This document shows, in pieces, positions 6,101-11,366 of a DNA stretch of 12,504 nucleotides. A program made the translations under genes and the position numbers. Source of the DNA: Coleofasciculus sp. S288 (GTDB taxonomy: Bacteria; Cyanobacteriota; Cyanobacteriia; Cyanobacteriales; Coleofasciculaceae); the NCBI GenBank assembly GCA_020216575.1, contig JAIUYC010000020.1:1-12504 (forward strand). Direction: 5' to 3'. Under the pieces are notes generated by a model that made no database searches, was not told the DNA's origin, and worked only from the letters and a program-made list of their open reading frames with translations. The stretch's first letter is position 1; each line of letters starts with the position of its first letter.

Positions 6101-6144
6101 CACCGGGCGATTCCATGACAAATGGTATTCACTGCCGGTGAACC
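6097..6144 (-). promoter_or_regulatory. Antiterminator 1 (alternative pairing)
   Basis: GGTTCACCGG (6144-6135, inside leader ORF 1) pairs with CCGGTGGACC (6106-6097), ten pairs including one G-U. CCAT and ATGG can add an inner stem. The 3' arm takes up the first four bases of terminator 1, so the two hairpins compete at their junction. The overlap is shorter than in the second attenuator. Confidence 0.65.
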
Positions 6145-6185
6145 TCCCTAAACCAAAAGAAAAAGTAGTAGCTGCTGCTGAACAT
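6129..6185 (-). CDS. Aromatic leader peptide 1 of the aroF attenuator (18 aa)
   Basis: The frame ATG 6185 to TGA 6129 encodes MFSSSYYFFFWFREVHRQ. Residues 6-12 are all aromatic (YYFFFWF), and eight of 18 residues are Phe, Tyr or Trp. It begins about 36 bases after the predicted transcription start. No clear Shine-Dalgarno is visible (only CAGAA next to the ATG), which is common in cyanobacteria. The codons after the aromatic run (GTT CAC CGG) form one arm of antiterminator 1. The chance of two such aromatic runs, each followed by a terminator, in the leader of an aromatic biosynthesis gene is very small. Confidence 0.82.
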   Translation of the reverse strand: MFSSSYYFFFWFREVHRQ

Positions 6186-6195
6186 TTCTGAAGCG

Positions 6196-6209
6196 CTAGT
6201 TAAGACTAG
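6196..6209 (-). promoter_or_regulatory. Small hairpin in the aroF 5' leader
   Basis: CTAGT and ACTAG pair around four bases, between the predicted transcription start and leader peptide 1. It may protect the 5' end or affect access to the unmarked start codon of leader 1. No specific role can be shown. Confidence 0.35.
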
Positions 6210-6227
6210 TAAATACTTATTTTGCCC

Positions 6228-6257
6228 AAGCTAGCAAGTCTGGTAGGGATAAGTCAA
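6228..6257 (-). promoter_or_regulatory. Putative promoter of the aroF leader
   Basis: On the minus strand TTGACT (6257-6252) is followed after 18 bases by TAGCTT (6233-6228), with TGC just before it as in extended -10 promoters. The predicted start is near 6221, giving a leader of about 330 bases that holds both leader peptides. The -10 hexamer itself is weak. Confidence 0.5.
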
Positions 6258-6376
6258 TACCTTTTTCGGCAAATTACAAAAATCTCGAATCAACAGCGTG
6301 TAATACAGGTATTGTTTTTCACGGAACGTTATGCAGTTAGCGGCTTCTCACTCTCGATGGAGAGATGAAAACCCAA

Positions 6377-7336
6377 TCAGCTCTTAAACTGCTTCACGAA
6401 CTCAGCAACGACAGCAACAAATTCGGCGGTGGACTCGTAAGGTAAAACATTACGACCGGGGATTTGACGGCCTTGGCCTTGAGGCAAATGTTTGAGGTAC
6501 TCAGCCAAACGCTGCTCTGGTGTTTCTGTGCGTCCCGTCCGGCTGATGCTTGATGCGTTATCCCCCACGAGTACTAAAGTTGGTACGGAAGTGGTTGCGA
6601 TCGCCTCTTTGTAGTCCTGTCGCCAGAAGCCAGCGAGGAAGGAAAAAACAGCATAGCGACTCGCCGGATTTACAGCCCCTTGCTCTAACGTATCTAACCA
6701 CTCGGAATCAACATCTGAGGCATCTGCAAACAGTTGGCGCTCTGAAAACGATCGCAAAAACTCGCGGCGGCGGGCATAGCGATAGAAAGCATTGCCCACA
6801 GGAGAATCTAACAAGTTCCAAGTTAGTTTTTGCTGCCAGCTAGGAGTCGCCTCAGTCATTAAATTCCAAGCCGGAGGACCAGCCAGCACTAAACCCTGAA
6901 GGCAATTCGACTCCGTATGCTGTTGCCCGAAGGCGAGAGCCACTGCTAATTCTGCGCCTTGTACCAGCAGAATAGCAGGTTTTTTGACGATTGCCTGCAA
7001 AAAGTAGTGCAACTGTTCTGCCCAATCAGCCGGTGTGTAAGCAATACGCGGCATCTCGCTCTCGCCACATCCCAACAAATCGGGATTGTAAATCAGATTG
7101 TTGAGTCCCATCTGACACCATTGCTGGCAAAAGCGATGCCAAAAGACACGGGATAACCCAACCCCGATAGGATGCACTAATACTAAAGGAACGCCAGACT
7201 CAGCCGTTGAAGTGCCAGGAGAATAAAGTTCGTAGGCACAACGGTAATTTCGCCAAGTGTAATACAGAGATGGAGCTAAAGAGCTTGTAATACCTTCGGT
7301 CTGGAGCGAGCCTGGGGCAGGAGAGTTTGGTGGCAT
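6377..7336 (-). CDS. Alpha/beta-hydrolase-fold protein lacking the usual nucleophile and histidine
   Basis: 319 residues from ATG 7336, chosen because GAGGAG lies seven bases upstream; the frame is open to 7456 but the extra 40 codons have no ribosome site. The N-terminal half fits the fold: LVLVHPIGVG (51-60, oxyanion-loop region) and YNPDLLGCGESE (83-94). At the nucleophile elbow the sequence is LLVQGAELAVALA (about 123-135), with Ala where the Ser of GxSxG would be. Near the C-terminus LVGDN (256-260) is followed by GRNVLPYES, where the catalytic His would normally stand. A classical Ser-Asp-His triad is therefore absent; it may bind a ligand, use other residues, or serve a structural role. 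Substrate unknown. It precedes aroF on the same strand, but a separate promoter probably drives aroF. Confidence 0.8.
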   Translation of the reverse strand: MPPNSPAPGSLQTEGITSSLAPSLYYTWRNYRCAYELYSPGTSTAESGVPLVLVHPIGVGLSRVFWHRFCQQWCQMGLNNLIYNPDLLGCGESEMPRIAYTPADWAEQLHYFLQAIVKKPAILLVQGAELAVALAFGQQHTESNCLQGLVLAGPPAWNLMTEATPSWQQKLTWNLLDSPVGNAFYRYARRREFLRSFSERQLFADASDVDSEWLDTLEQGAVNPASRYAVFSFLAGFWRQDYKEAIATTSVPTLVLVGDNASSISRTGRTETPEQRLAEYLKHLPQGQGRQIPGRNVLPYESTAEFVAVVAEFVKQFKS

Positions 7337-8101
7337 TGTCGCACTCCTCTGAAGCTGGTTCTGTGGTGTGTCGAGATGAAGTTTATCACGCCTGATTCTG
7401 CACTCTAGACCAAAGATCAGAGGGGCTGAGTCGGTTTCTAGGAGAGAGTTTTGCACTAATTTCCTCTACCCGTGTTTCTCTATCTGGAGTCTCGGTGGAT
7501 GCTCCAGGAGACGGGACGTTGGAGGAATTTTCTCTGCCTTGGCTGCCTAAGTTCTGTTTCAGGTGAATTGATGCGATCACTCCTGTAAATTTTAAGAGTT
7601 GATAAACTTCGCTCGATCTTGTTGCCGATCTCACGCGATTGCAATACTATGCATATAGGTAATACACGTTTTACGGTAGTATTACAGAGTGGTAAGTCTC
7701 ACAGAATGAAAGCAGTGCGCTGTCAACCGCGCTCCTCTTGCTTCAACTGTCCTATAGGTCGAACACACCAGGGTGCTTCTACTTTTCTTGCATCTATTGC
7801 ATCTGCGTCTATCACATCTACTGCATCGCTCTTCTGTCTGTGCTCTGAATATAGGGGTTTATGAAATCGAAGCAAAAATTCGTGCGTTGCACAAATGAAG
7901 GATATTGCTGTCTGGCCTAACTATACCAGTACTTAAGTAAGTGCGAGGTGGATAAAGTTTTGCTGAGGCTCCTAGTTATCCTGATCTTGTGCAACGCAGT
8001 GATTTTCGCCTCGCTGGCAAGAGTTGATGCTATCCCTGACCTGGTGGTGGGGTTTTTACCTGGAAGGAGCTTGAAGCCGTTGCTTTAGCGCTGTTATTTG
8101 G
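7337..8101. other. Long intergenic region, no credible gene
   Basis: Open frames at 7386-7634 (-) and 7619-7864 (+) lack ribosome sites, domain features and normal composition. At about 7786-7829 a degenerate tandem run of CATCT-containing units (GCATCTATT, GCATCTGCG, ACATCTACT) is seen. From 7883 to 7998 lies a 116-bp segment bounded by 12-bp inverted repeats. Nothing else was recognised. Confidence 0.55.
7883..7998. mobile_element. Possible MITE-like element with 12-bp terminal inverted repeats
   Basis: TGCGTTGCACAA (7883-7894) and TTGTGCAACGCA (7987-7998) are perfect inverted copies at the ends of a 116-bp stretch with no open frame. This is the size and form of a miniature inverted-repeat element. 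No target-site duplication is evident in the flanks, and the parent transposon is not in the window, so a chance or structural repeat remains possible. Confidence 0.45.
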
Positions 8102-8380
8102 TTAAGCCCATGCCCCTATTTTAAGCTCTGTCTGCTCTGAATGAACCGCGACAGAAGCGGTAGTATGGTCACCAAAAATTGGCTTATCAGTATCTAGGAT
8201 CTCTAGGAGAATTCTGAAGCTTTCTGCATCCAAATCAGCAGTGCGTTCTCGGTCTCCGTCGTAATACGTAAACCAAAAGTGACCCTTGTTATCCTGCGGT
8301 CTCCACAGGGCTTGATAACTAGCGATCCGTCTCATTTGTCGTTCTTGCATCTTTTCCTGCCTAGTCTCCGTTATTGTCAT
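8102..8380 (-). CDS. Small conserved-looking hypothetical protein (92 aa)
   Basis: ATG 8380 is preceded by GAGGA about nine bases upstream. The 92-residue product is soluble and starts with a charged helix (ETRQEKMQERQMRRI, about 5-19). A compact segment follows, with LWRPQDNKGHFWFTYYDGD and DLDAESFRILLEILDTDKP, then a short tail. Composition and codon use look like a real gene. I do not recognise the family and no catalytic motif is visible. It stands alone on its strand: the next gene downstream (hydrolase, 7336) is 765 bases away. Confidence 0.72.
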   Translation of the reverse strand: MTITETRQEKMQERQMRRIASYQALWRPQDNKGHFWFTYYDGDRERTADLDAESFRILLEILDTDKPIFGDHTTASVAVHSEQTELKIGAWA

Positions 8381-8511
8381 CTCTTGCTTCCTCTCCTATC
8401 CCTATAGTCTCTTAGCTATAAGTGTATATTTTTGTATAGGAATTGTGAAGAAAGATTGAAGAATTTGTAAAGATTTTCCGTTACCTCTCATATTTCTCCC
8501 ATACAAAAACG

Positions 8512-8569
8512 TTCAAGCCTTACCTTAAGCGCTTAAATTTAGCGTTAGGATTAGCACCTAAGGCTTGAA
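8512..8569. repeat. Long stem-loop with 11-bp perfect stem
   Basis: TTCAAGCCTTA (8512-8522) and TAAGGCTTGAA (8559-8569) pair perfectly around 36 bases, which themselves contain the palindrome TTAAGCGCTTAA. No T-run follows. Role unknown; it could be part of a structured RNA or a remnant of a small repeat element. Confidence 0.5.
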
Positions 8570-8690
8570 TGGCTTTTATCCCCATTCAATTTCGACTGGG
8601 TATTTTACTTTACTCAAGCTTACGAAGTTTTAAGGAATTCAGCCATATCTCTTTTTTAGAGTATTAGGGTTAACTGAACGGAGTTACCCT

Positions 8691-8732
8691 ATGCTGGGTT
8701 TGAGTCAATTGACACGCCAGAGGCTAGCCTAA
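8691..8732 (+). CDS. Possible 13-codon small ORF
   Basis: ATG 8691 to TAA 8732 encodes MLGLSQLTRQRLA. GGAG lies seven bases upstream of the ATG, at the loop edge of a hairpin (AGGGT-T-AACT pairs with AGTTACCCT, 8666-8690) that could restrict ribosome access. A terminator-like hairpin follows 52 bases later and no gene lies downstream on this strand. Such a short frame can arise by chance. Confidence 0.25.
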   Translation: MLGLSQLTRQRLA

Positions 8733-8783
8733 AGGTTAGTAACGTTCATTTCAACTTCCTTCTGAAAAGGCAGGCAAAAGAAA

Positions 8784-8818
8784 CCCCTCTCTATCCAAGC
8801 AAATAGAAAGGGGCTTTT
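8784..8818. terminator. Terminator-like hairpin
   Basis: CCCCT-C-TCTAT pairs with ATAGA-A-AGGGG around eight bases with one mismatch, followed on the plus strand by CTTTTCAGTTTTT and on the minus strand by TTTCTTTT. It could act in both directions: ending a small plus-strand transcript, or the minus-strand transcript of the DUF3181 gene. Confidence 0.6.
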
Positions 8819-9100
8819 CAGTTTTTGATTACTCGAGAAAAACCTACCACTCGGGTGTGAATATTTTGTGAATAGAAAAAAATCTTCTCGTTGTAAGGCT
8901 AGGCGTGACAAGTCAAGGCTAACTCTGAATTGCAATAGAGTTGTCAGGTCAAGCGCAGTTCCACTAACTTCACTACAGAACCCGAAAAACCTGATGCTAT
9001 TCCGGTAGAGCATTCCTGTGTTGACAGTATTACTAAAAAAGGAGCTAGACACAAAGCTAGATTTGAGCACTTGCTAACTCCTCAATTTTCTTAAGCATCA

Positions 9101-9409
9101 TTACAGCTTGCGCTGGTATTCTTCCAGAAGATCCATCAGGTTCACCTGGCAGCTGGTAGGCAGCAGGTCGAGCAATGGAATTTCCCGTTTGCCGCCGCCC
9201 ACTGGAACAGAGATATCTTCTAAAATCTGGAGTACTTTGTTTTCATCGAGAGCGTTCTTGGTCAGCATAGGATAGACTCGTTCTGCGAGAGTCCAAGCCA
9301 AATGGGCATCTGATAGATAGAGATGCCACTTGGCAATATCCATGTAGATATTTTTGCCAATTTCAGCCGCGAGTCCTTCTATTACTTCGGTGGTGCTTGA
9401 ATTAGCCAT
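9101..9409 (-). CDS. DUF3181 family protein
   Basis: 102 residues from ATG 9409, without a visible Shine-Dalgarno. The sequence IYMDIAKWHLYLSDAHLAW (21-39), then VGGGKREIPLLDLLP (70-84) and VNLMDLLEEYQRKL at the C-terminus, match my recollection of the small soluble family DUF3181, found in cyanobacteria and of unknown function. The length is normal for the family. It lies 76 bases after the 2TM gene and probably ends a minus-strand run that starts with moaC. No motif suggests an enzyme. Confidence 0.85.
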   Translation of the reverse strand: MANSSTTEVIEGLAAEIGKNIYMDIAKWHLYLSDAHLAWTLAERVYPMLTKNALDENKVLQILEDISVPVGGGKREIPLLDLLPTSCQVNLMDLLEEYQRKL

Positions 9410-9485
9410 AGGAATTAATTGTCTCTACTCGAGTCATCTTTGTGTCATCAATATTACTGGGTCGTTGCTCGGGTTGGTTTTAACC

Positions 9486-9758
9486 TTAGGGGGATTTTGT
9501 CGAAGTATCTTTGGCAGGCAGGGGGGAATAATCTGCGATCGCAAAAATATAAATCGCGTGTCCGACCAAAATCAGCGCCCAGAGTCCGGTAATTAAGTAA
9601 GCCCAGCGCCAGTCGGCATCCTGTAGGATTCTAAAAAACCAGATACCAGAGTTACACGCTGCAAAAATTGCCACATGCACGGCAAAGTTCATCCGGTCAT
9701 CGAGGCGGCGGTAGGCTGGGTCATTGCGATCGGGTTTGCGAGGCCAACGAGGAGGCAT
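9486..9758 (-). CDS. 2TM domain-containing membrane protein
   Basis: 90 residues. A basic N-terminus (RWPRKPDRNDPAYRRLDDR, 4-22) is followed by two hydrophobic helices, about 24-45 and 52-74, joined by a short polar turn (QDADWR), and a short polar tail. This is the layout of the 2TM domain, a small membrane module of unknown function in which a YRRLDDR-like segment precedes the first helix. The positive N-terminus predicts both ends in the cytoplasm. ATG 9758 has no clear Shine-Dalgarno. The gene lies between moaC (101 bases upstream) and the DUF3181 gene. Confidence 0.75.
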   Translation of the reverse strand: MPPRWPRKPDRNDPAYRRLDDRMNFAVHVAIFAACNSGIWFFRILQDADWRWAYLITGLWALILVGHAIYIFAIADYSPLPAKDTSTKSP

Positions 9759-9823
9759 GGAAGTTAGGAGTGATGAGTGATGGGTTGACAGGGCTAACAG
9801 CTCACAGATGTTATCAGAGATGA

Positions 9824-9841
9824 GTTGTTAATTCTAACAAC
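9824..9841 (-). repeat. Small AT-rich hairpin after moaC
   Basis: GTTGTTA and TAACAAC pair perfectly around four bases, 18 bases past the moaC stop codon on the minus strand. It is GC-poor and lacks a T-run, so at most a weak terminator or 3' stabiliser. Confidence 0.35.
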
Positions 9842-9859
9842 TAGATTAATACGAAGTCT

Positions 9860-10369
9860 CTAGATGACCTCCTCCTGACGGAGATAATCACCGGATTTGC
9901 CACCGGTTTTGCTCAATAGGCAAATTGATTCAATCTGAATCGATTTTTCTAGGGCTTTGGCCATGTCGTAGAGGGTGAGGGCGGTGATGGAAACAGCCGT
10001 TAGGGCTTCCATTTCAACACCTGTTTCGGCTTTTGTGGTCACAGTGGCTTGAATTTGATATCCCGGTAACTGAGAGTCGGGTGTGATTTGCACCTCTACT
10101 TTGTGCAGTGGTAAGGGATGACACAGGGGGATGAGTTGAGAGGTTTGCTTGGCTGCCATAATCCCTGCCACCCGTGCTGTCCCCAATACATCTCCTTTGG
10201 GAGCATTGCCATTTTCAATGGCGTCAAATGTGGCAGTTGACATCCGCACTTGCGCGGCGGCGACTGCTTGACGCCGAGTGGGAACCTTGGTCGAGACATC
10301 AACCATCTGGGCTTGTCCCTGACTGTCGAGATGGGTTAACGGTTGAGTGGTTTTGGGTTGTTGCATCAT
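9860..10369 (-). CDS. moaC: Cyclic pyranopterin monophosphate synthase (MoaC)
   Basis: 169 residues, normal for MoaC. It converts the cyclic GTP derivative made by MoaA to cyclic pyranopterin monophosphate in the cytoplasm, the first stage of molybdenum cofactor synthesis; in cyanobacteria the cofactor serves nitrate reductase among others. Signatures are complete: [18 protein letters not shown] (11-28), [20 protein letters not shown] (58-77), [10 protein letters not shown] (79-88), [12 protein letters not shown] (116-127), [11 protein letters not shown] (133-143) and KTGGKSGDY (154-162). Two consecutive ATG codons (10369 and 10366) could start it, and no Shine-Dalgarno separates them. No other moa/mob gene is in the window. 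Confidence 0.96.
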   Translation of the reverse strand: MMQQPKTTQPLTHLDSQGQAQMVDVSTKVPTRRQAVAAAQVRMSTATFDAIENGNAPKGDVLGTARVAGIMAAKQTSQLIPLCHPLPLHKVEVQITPDSQLPGYQIQATVTTKAETGVEMEALTAVSITALTLYDMAKALEKSIQIESICLLSKTGGKSGDYLRQEEVI

Positions 10370-10408
10370 TGAATTGGGTATGATACTATGAGTAATCGGT
10401 GAGTAACC

Positions 10409-10425
10409 GAGACAAATGATGTCTC
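10409..10425 (+). repeat. Hairpin directly 5' of the tRNA gene
   Basis: GAGAC and GTCTC pair around seven bases, ending two bases before the tRNA 5' end. It may lie in the precursor and affect 5' processing; no further evidence. Confidence 0.35.
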
Positions 10426-10427
10426 AA

Positions 10428-10501
10428 GGGCTTGTAGCTCAGTGGACTAGAGCACGTGGCTACGGACCACGGTGTCGGGGGTTCGAATCCCTCCTAGCCC
10501 G
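10428..10501 (+). tRNA. tRNA-Arg(ACG)
   Basis: A 74-base cloverleaf. The D stem is GCTC/GAGC. The anticodon stem CGTGG/CCACG carries the loop CTACGGA, with anticodon ACG at 10462-10464. The T stem is GGGGG/CCCTC (one G-U) with loop TTCGAAT. The acceptor is GGGCTTG/CTAGCCC with discriminator G. The acceptor has a T-T mismatch at the sixth pair (positions 6 and 67). CCA is not encoded. The ACG anticodon is expected to be edited to ICG to read CGU, CGC and CGA. Confidence 0.95.
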
Positions 10502-10521
10502 TTCCAAAAGACAAAAGCAAC

Positions 10522-10554
10522 AAGTGAAGCGTGCAGATACTGCACGCTTCACTT
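10522..10554 (+). terminator. Strong hairpin downstream of tRNA-Arg
   Basis: AAGTGAAGCGTGCA and TGCACGCTTCACTT form a perfect 14-bp stem with a five-base loop, 20 bases after the tRNA. There is no T-run, but the position suggests a terminator or a 3' processing barrier for the tRNA transcript. Confidence 0.55.
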
Positions 10555-10582
10555 CAATCTGCTTGGTTAGGCAAAAGGTCAA

Positions 10583-10622
10583 AGGGGAAAGGTGGACGTA
10601 AGGACTATCAACCTTTTCCCCT
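10583..10622. repeat. Second hairpin between tRNA-Arg and the CsoR-family gene
   Basis: AGGGGAAAGGT pairs with ACCTTTTCCCCT (one bulge) around 17 bases. The motif CCTTTTCCCC is repeated at 10632-10641. It lies just past the 3' end of the minus-strand regulator gene and could be its terminator, or a degenerate dispersed repeat. Confidence 0.4.
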
Positions 10623-10675
10623 GCCCTATTTCCTTTTCCCCATCTCAAAACAGACAACTTATTTTTTCGCGAATC

Positions 10676-11080
10676 CTAAGGTAAAAACCGATCCAACGCT
10701 GCCTTTAGTTCTTCGATTTCCGCCTCGATTTTCCCTTCTCGAGCAGCACGACCAATACATTCAGTTAAATGTTCATCGAGAATAATCCGCGCTACCCTAT
10801 CCAACGCGCCCCGAACAGCAGCAACTTGCACCAAAACCTCAGGACAGGGACGGCTCTCCTGTACCATCGTCTTAATCCCTCGGATGTGTCCCTCAATTCG
10901 GGAAAGACGATTGATGATTCGCCGTAGAGATTCTTCGTCATGAATGTGGGGATGCACAGCTTGTCCCTCGCCATGATGATGTTCGACAGGCTGATGTTCG
11001 CTGTGGTTGTGATTCACGTTCTGATAAAGGGTATATTCGTCTTCCTCTTTCCCAGACAAGGCAAAAGTTTGATGGCTCAA
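10676..11080 (-). CDS. inrS: CsoR/RcnR-family metal sensor, InrS-like (nickel-responsive repressor)
   Basis: 134 residues from a TTG start at 11080, chosen because AGGAG lies eight bases upstream and no nearer start exists. The DUF156 fold is clear: LRRIINRLSRIEGHIRGIKTM (52-72), PCPEVLVQVAAVRGALDRV (78-96) and LDEHLTECI (101-109). Metal ligands fit InrS of Synechocystis exactly in spacing: His47, Cys79, His104 and Cys108 (InrS His21, Cys53, His78, Cys82). These proteins are all-alpha tetramers that leave DNA when Ni(II) binds, releasing a nickel exporter gene. The N-terminus (24-47) is rich in His and about 26 residues longer than in InrS, perhaps a metal buffer. No exporter gene and no G/C-tract operator was seen nearby, so the target and exact metal remain inference; cobalt or copper sensing is less likely. 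Confidence 0.85.
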   Translation of the reverse strand: MSHQTFALSGKEEDEYTLYQNVNHNHSEHQPVEHHHGEGQAVHPHIHDEESLRRIINRLSRIEGHIRGIKTMVQESRPCPEVLVQVAAVRGALDRVARIILDEHLTECIGRAAREGKIEAEIEELKAALDRFLP

Positions 11081-11366
11081 GGGATTAGCTCCTATTAGAG
11101 AGTGGGAACAAAAGCAGCTTTTTTTACTCTCGATCTTAGTCTAGAGCAAAGGCTCTCAACGCCGCTTTTCAGCCAAACAGGAGCGGCTATTGATACCAAC
11201 TTATATAGCCCATACTTTGGCTTTTCTGTCAATGCGTAAATTCTACACCAGTGGTATCTAAGTCAATGTCGCGGAACTGTAAAAATATCTGTAGCGGTGC
11301 TTGTTGCAACGAATAACCAATTACGAGCATTTTAATGAAACATTCGCAAAACTCAAGGTTGATGCT
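11081..11366. other. Divergent intergenic region between the metal sensor and the protease gene
   Basis: It must hold the promoters of both divergent genes. AGGAG of the sensor gene and AAGG of the protease gene are visible at its edges. A small hairpin AGAGC/GCTCT lies at about 11142-11156. No clear -35/-10 pair or operator palindrome stood out. Confidence 0.4.

Larger units (their letters stand above)
8381..9100. other. Intergenic region with several hairpins, possible small transcript
   Basis: No full-size gene was accepted. From left to right it holds an 11-bp inverted repeat enclosing 36 bases (8512-8569), a hairpin (8666-8690), a 13-codon open frame with a ribosome site (8691-8732), TTGACA at 8709-8714, and a terminator-like hairpin (8784-8818). 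An AT-rich weak repeat CTAG/AGCT next to AAAAAA lies at about 9035-9062 and may end the DUF3181 transcript on the minus strand. The open frame 8729-9070 (-) has no ribosome site and an unnatural composition. Confidence 0.5.

Noticed and set aside
5956..6141. 61-codon open frame on the plus strand opposite the aroF leader
   Set aside because: It is antisense to both leader peptides and the terminators, with no ribosome site; it is a shadow of the structured leader.
7337..7456. 40-codon N-terminal extension of the hydrolase gene
   Set aside because: The internal ATG 7336 has GAGGAG at ideal spacing, while ATG 7456 has none and the extra residues do not look like part of the fold.
7386..7634. 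82-codon open frame on the minus strand upstream of the hydrolase gene
   Set aside because: It overlaps the 5' extension of the hydrolase frame and has no Shine-Dalgarno or recognisable domain.
7619..7864. 81-codon open frame on the plus strand with a CFNC motif
   Set aside because: The second half is translated CATCT-type tandem repeat; it has no ribosome site, and the two cysteines alone are not evidence.
8729..9070. 113-codon open frame on the minus strand
   Set aside because: It has no ribosome site, a Ser/Phe-rich composition unlike real proteins and no motif, and it runs through a terminator-like hairpin.
10416..10601. Open frames on both strands across the tRNA-Arg region
   Set aside because: They overlap the tRNA and its hairpin; no protein features.
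10583..10641. Repeated CCTTTTCCCC motifs considered as a CRISPR or tandem array
   Set aside because: There are only two or three short low-complexity copies without unique spacers. No CRISPR array was seen anywhere in the window.
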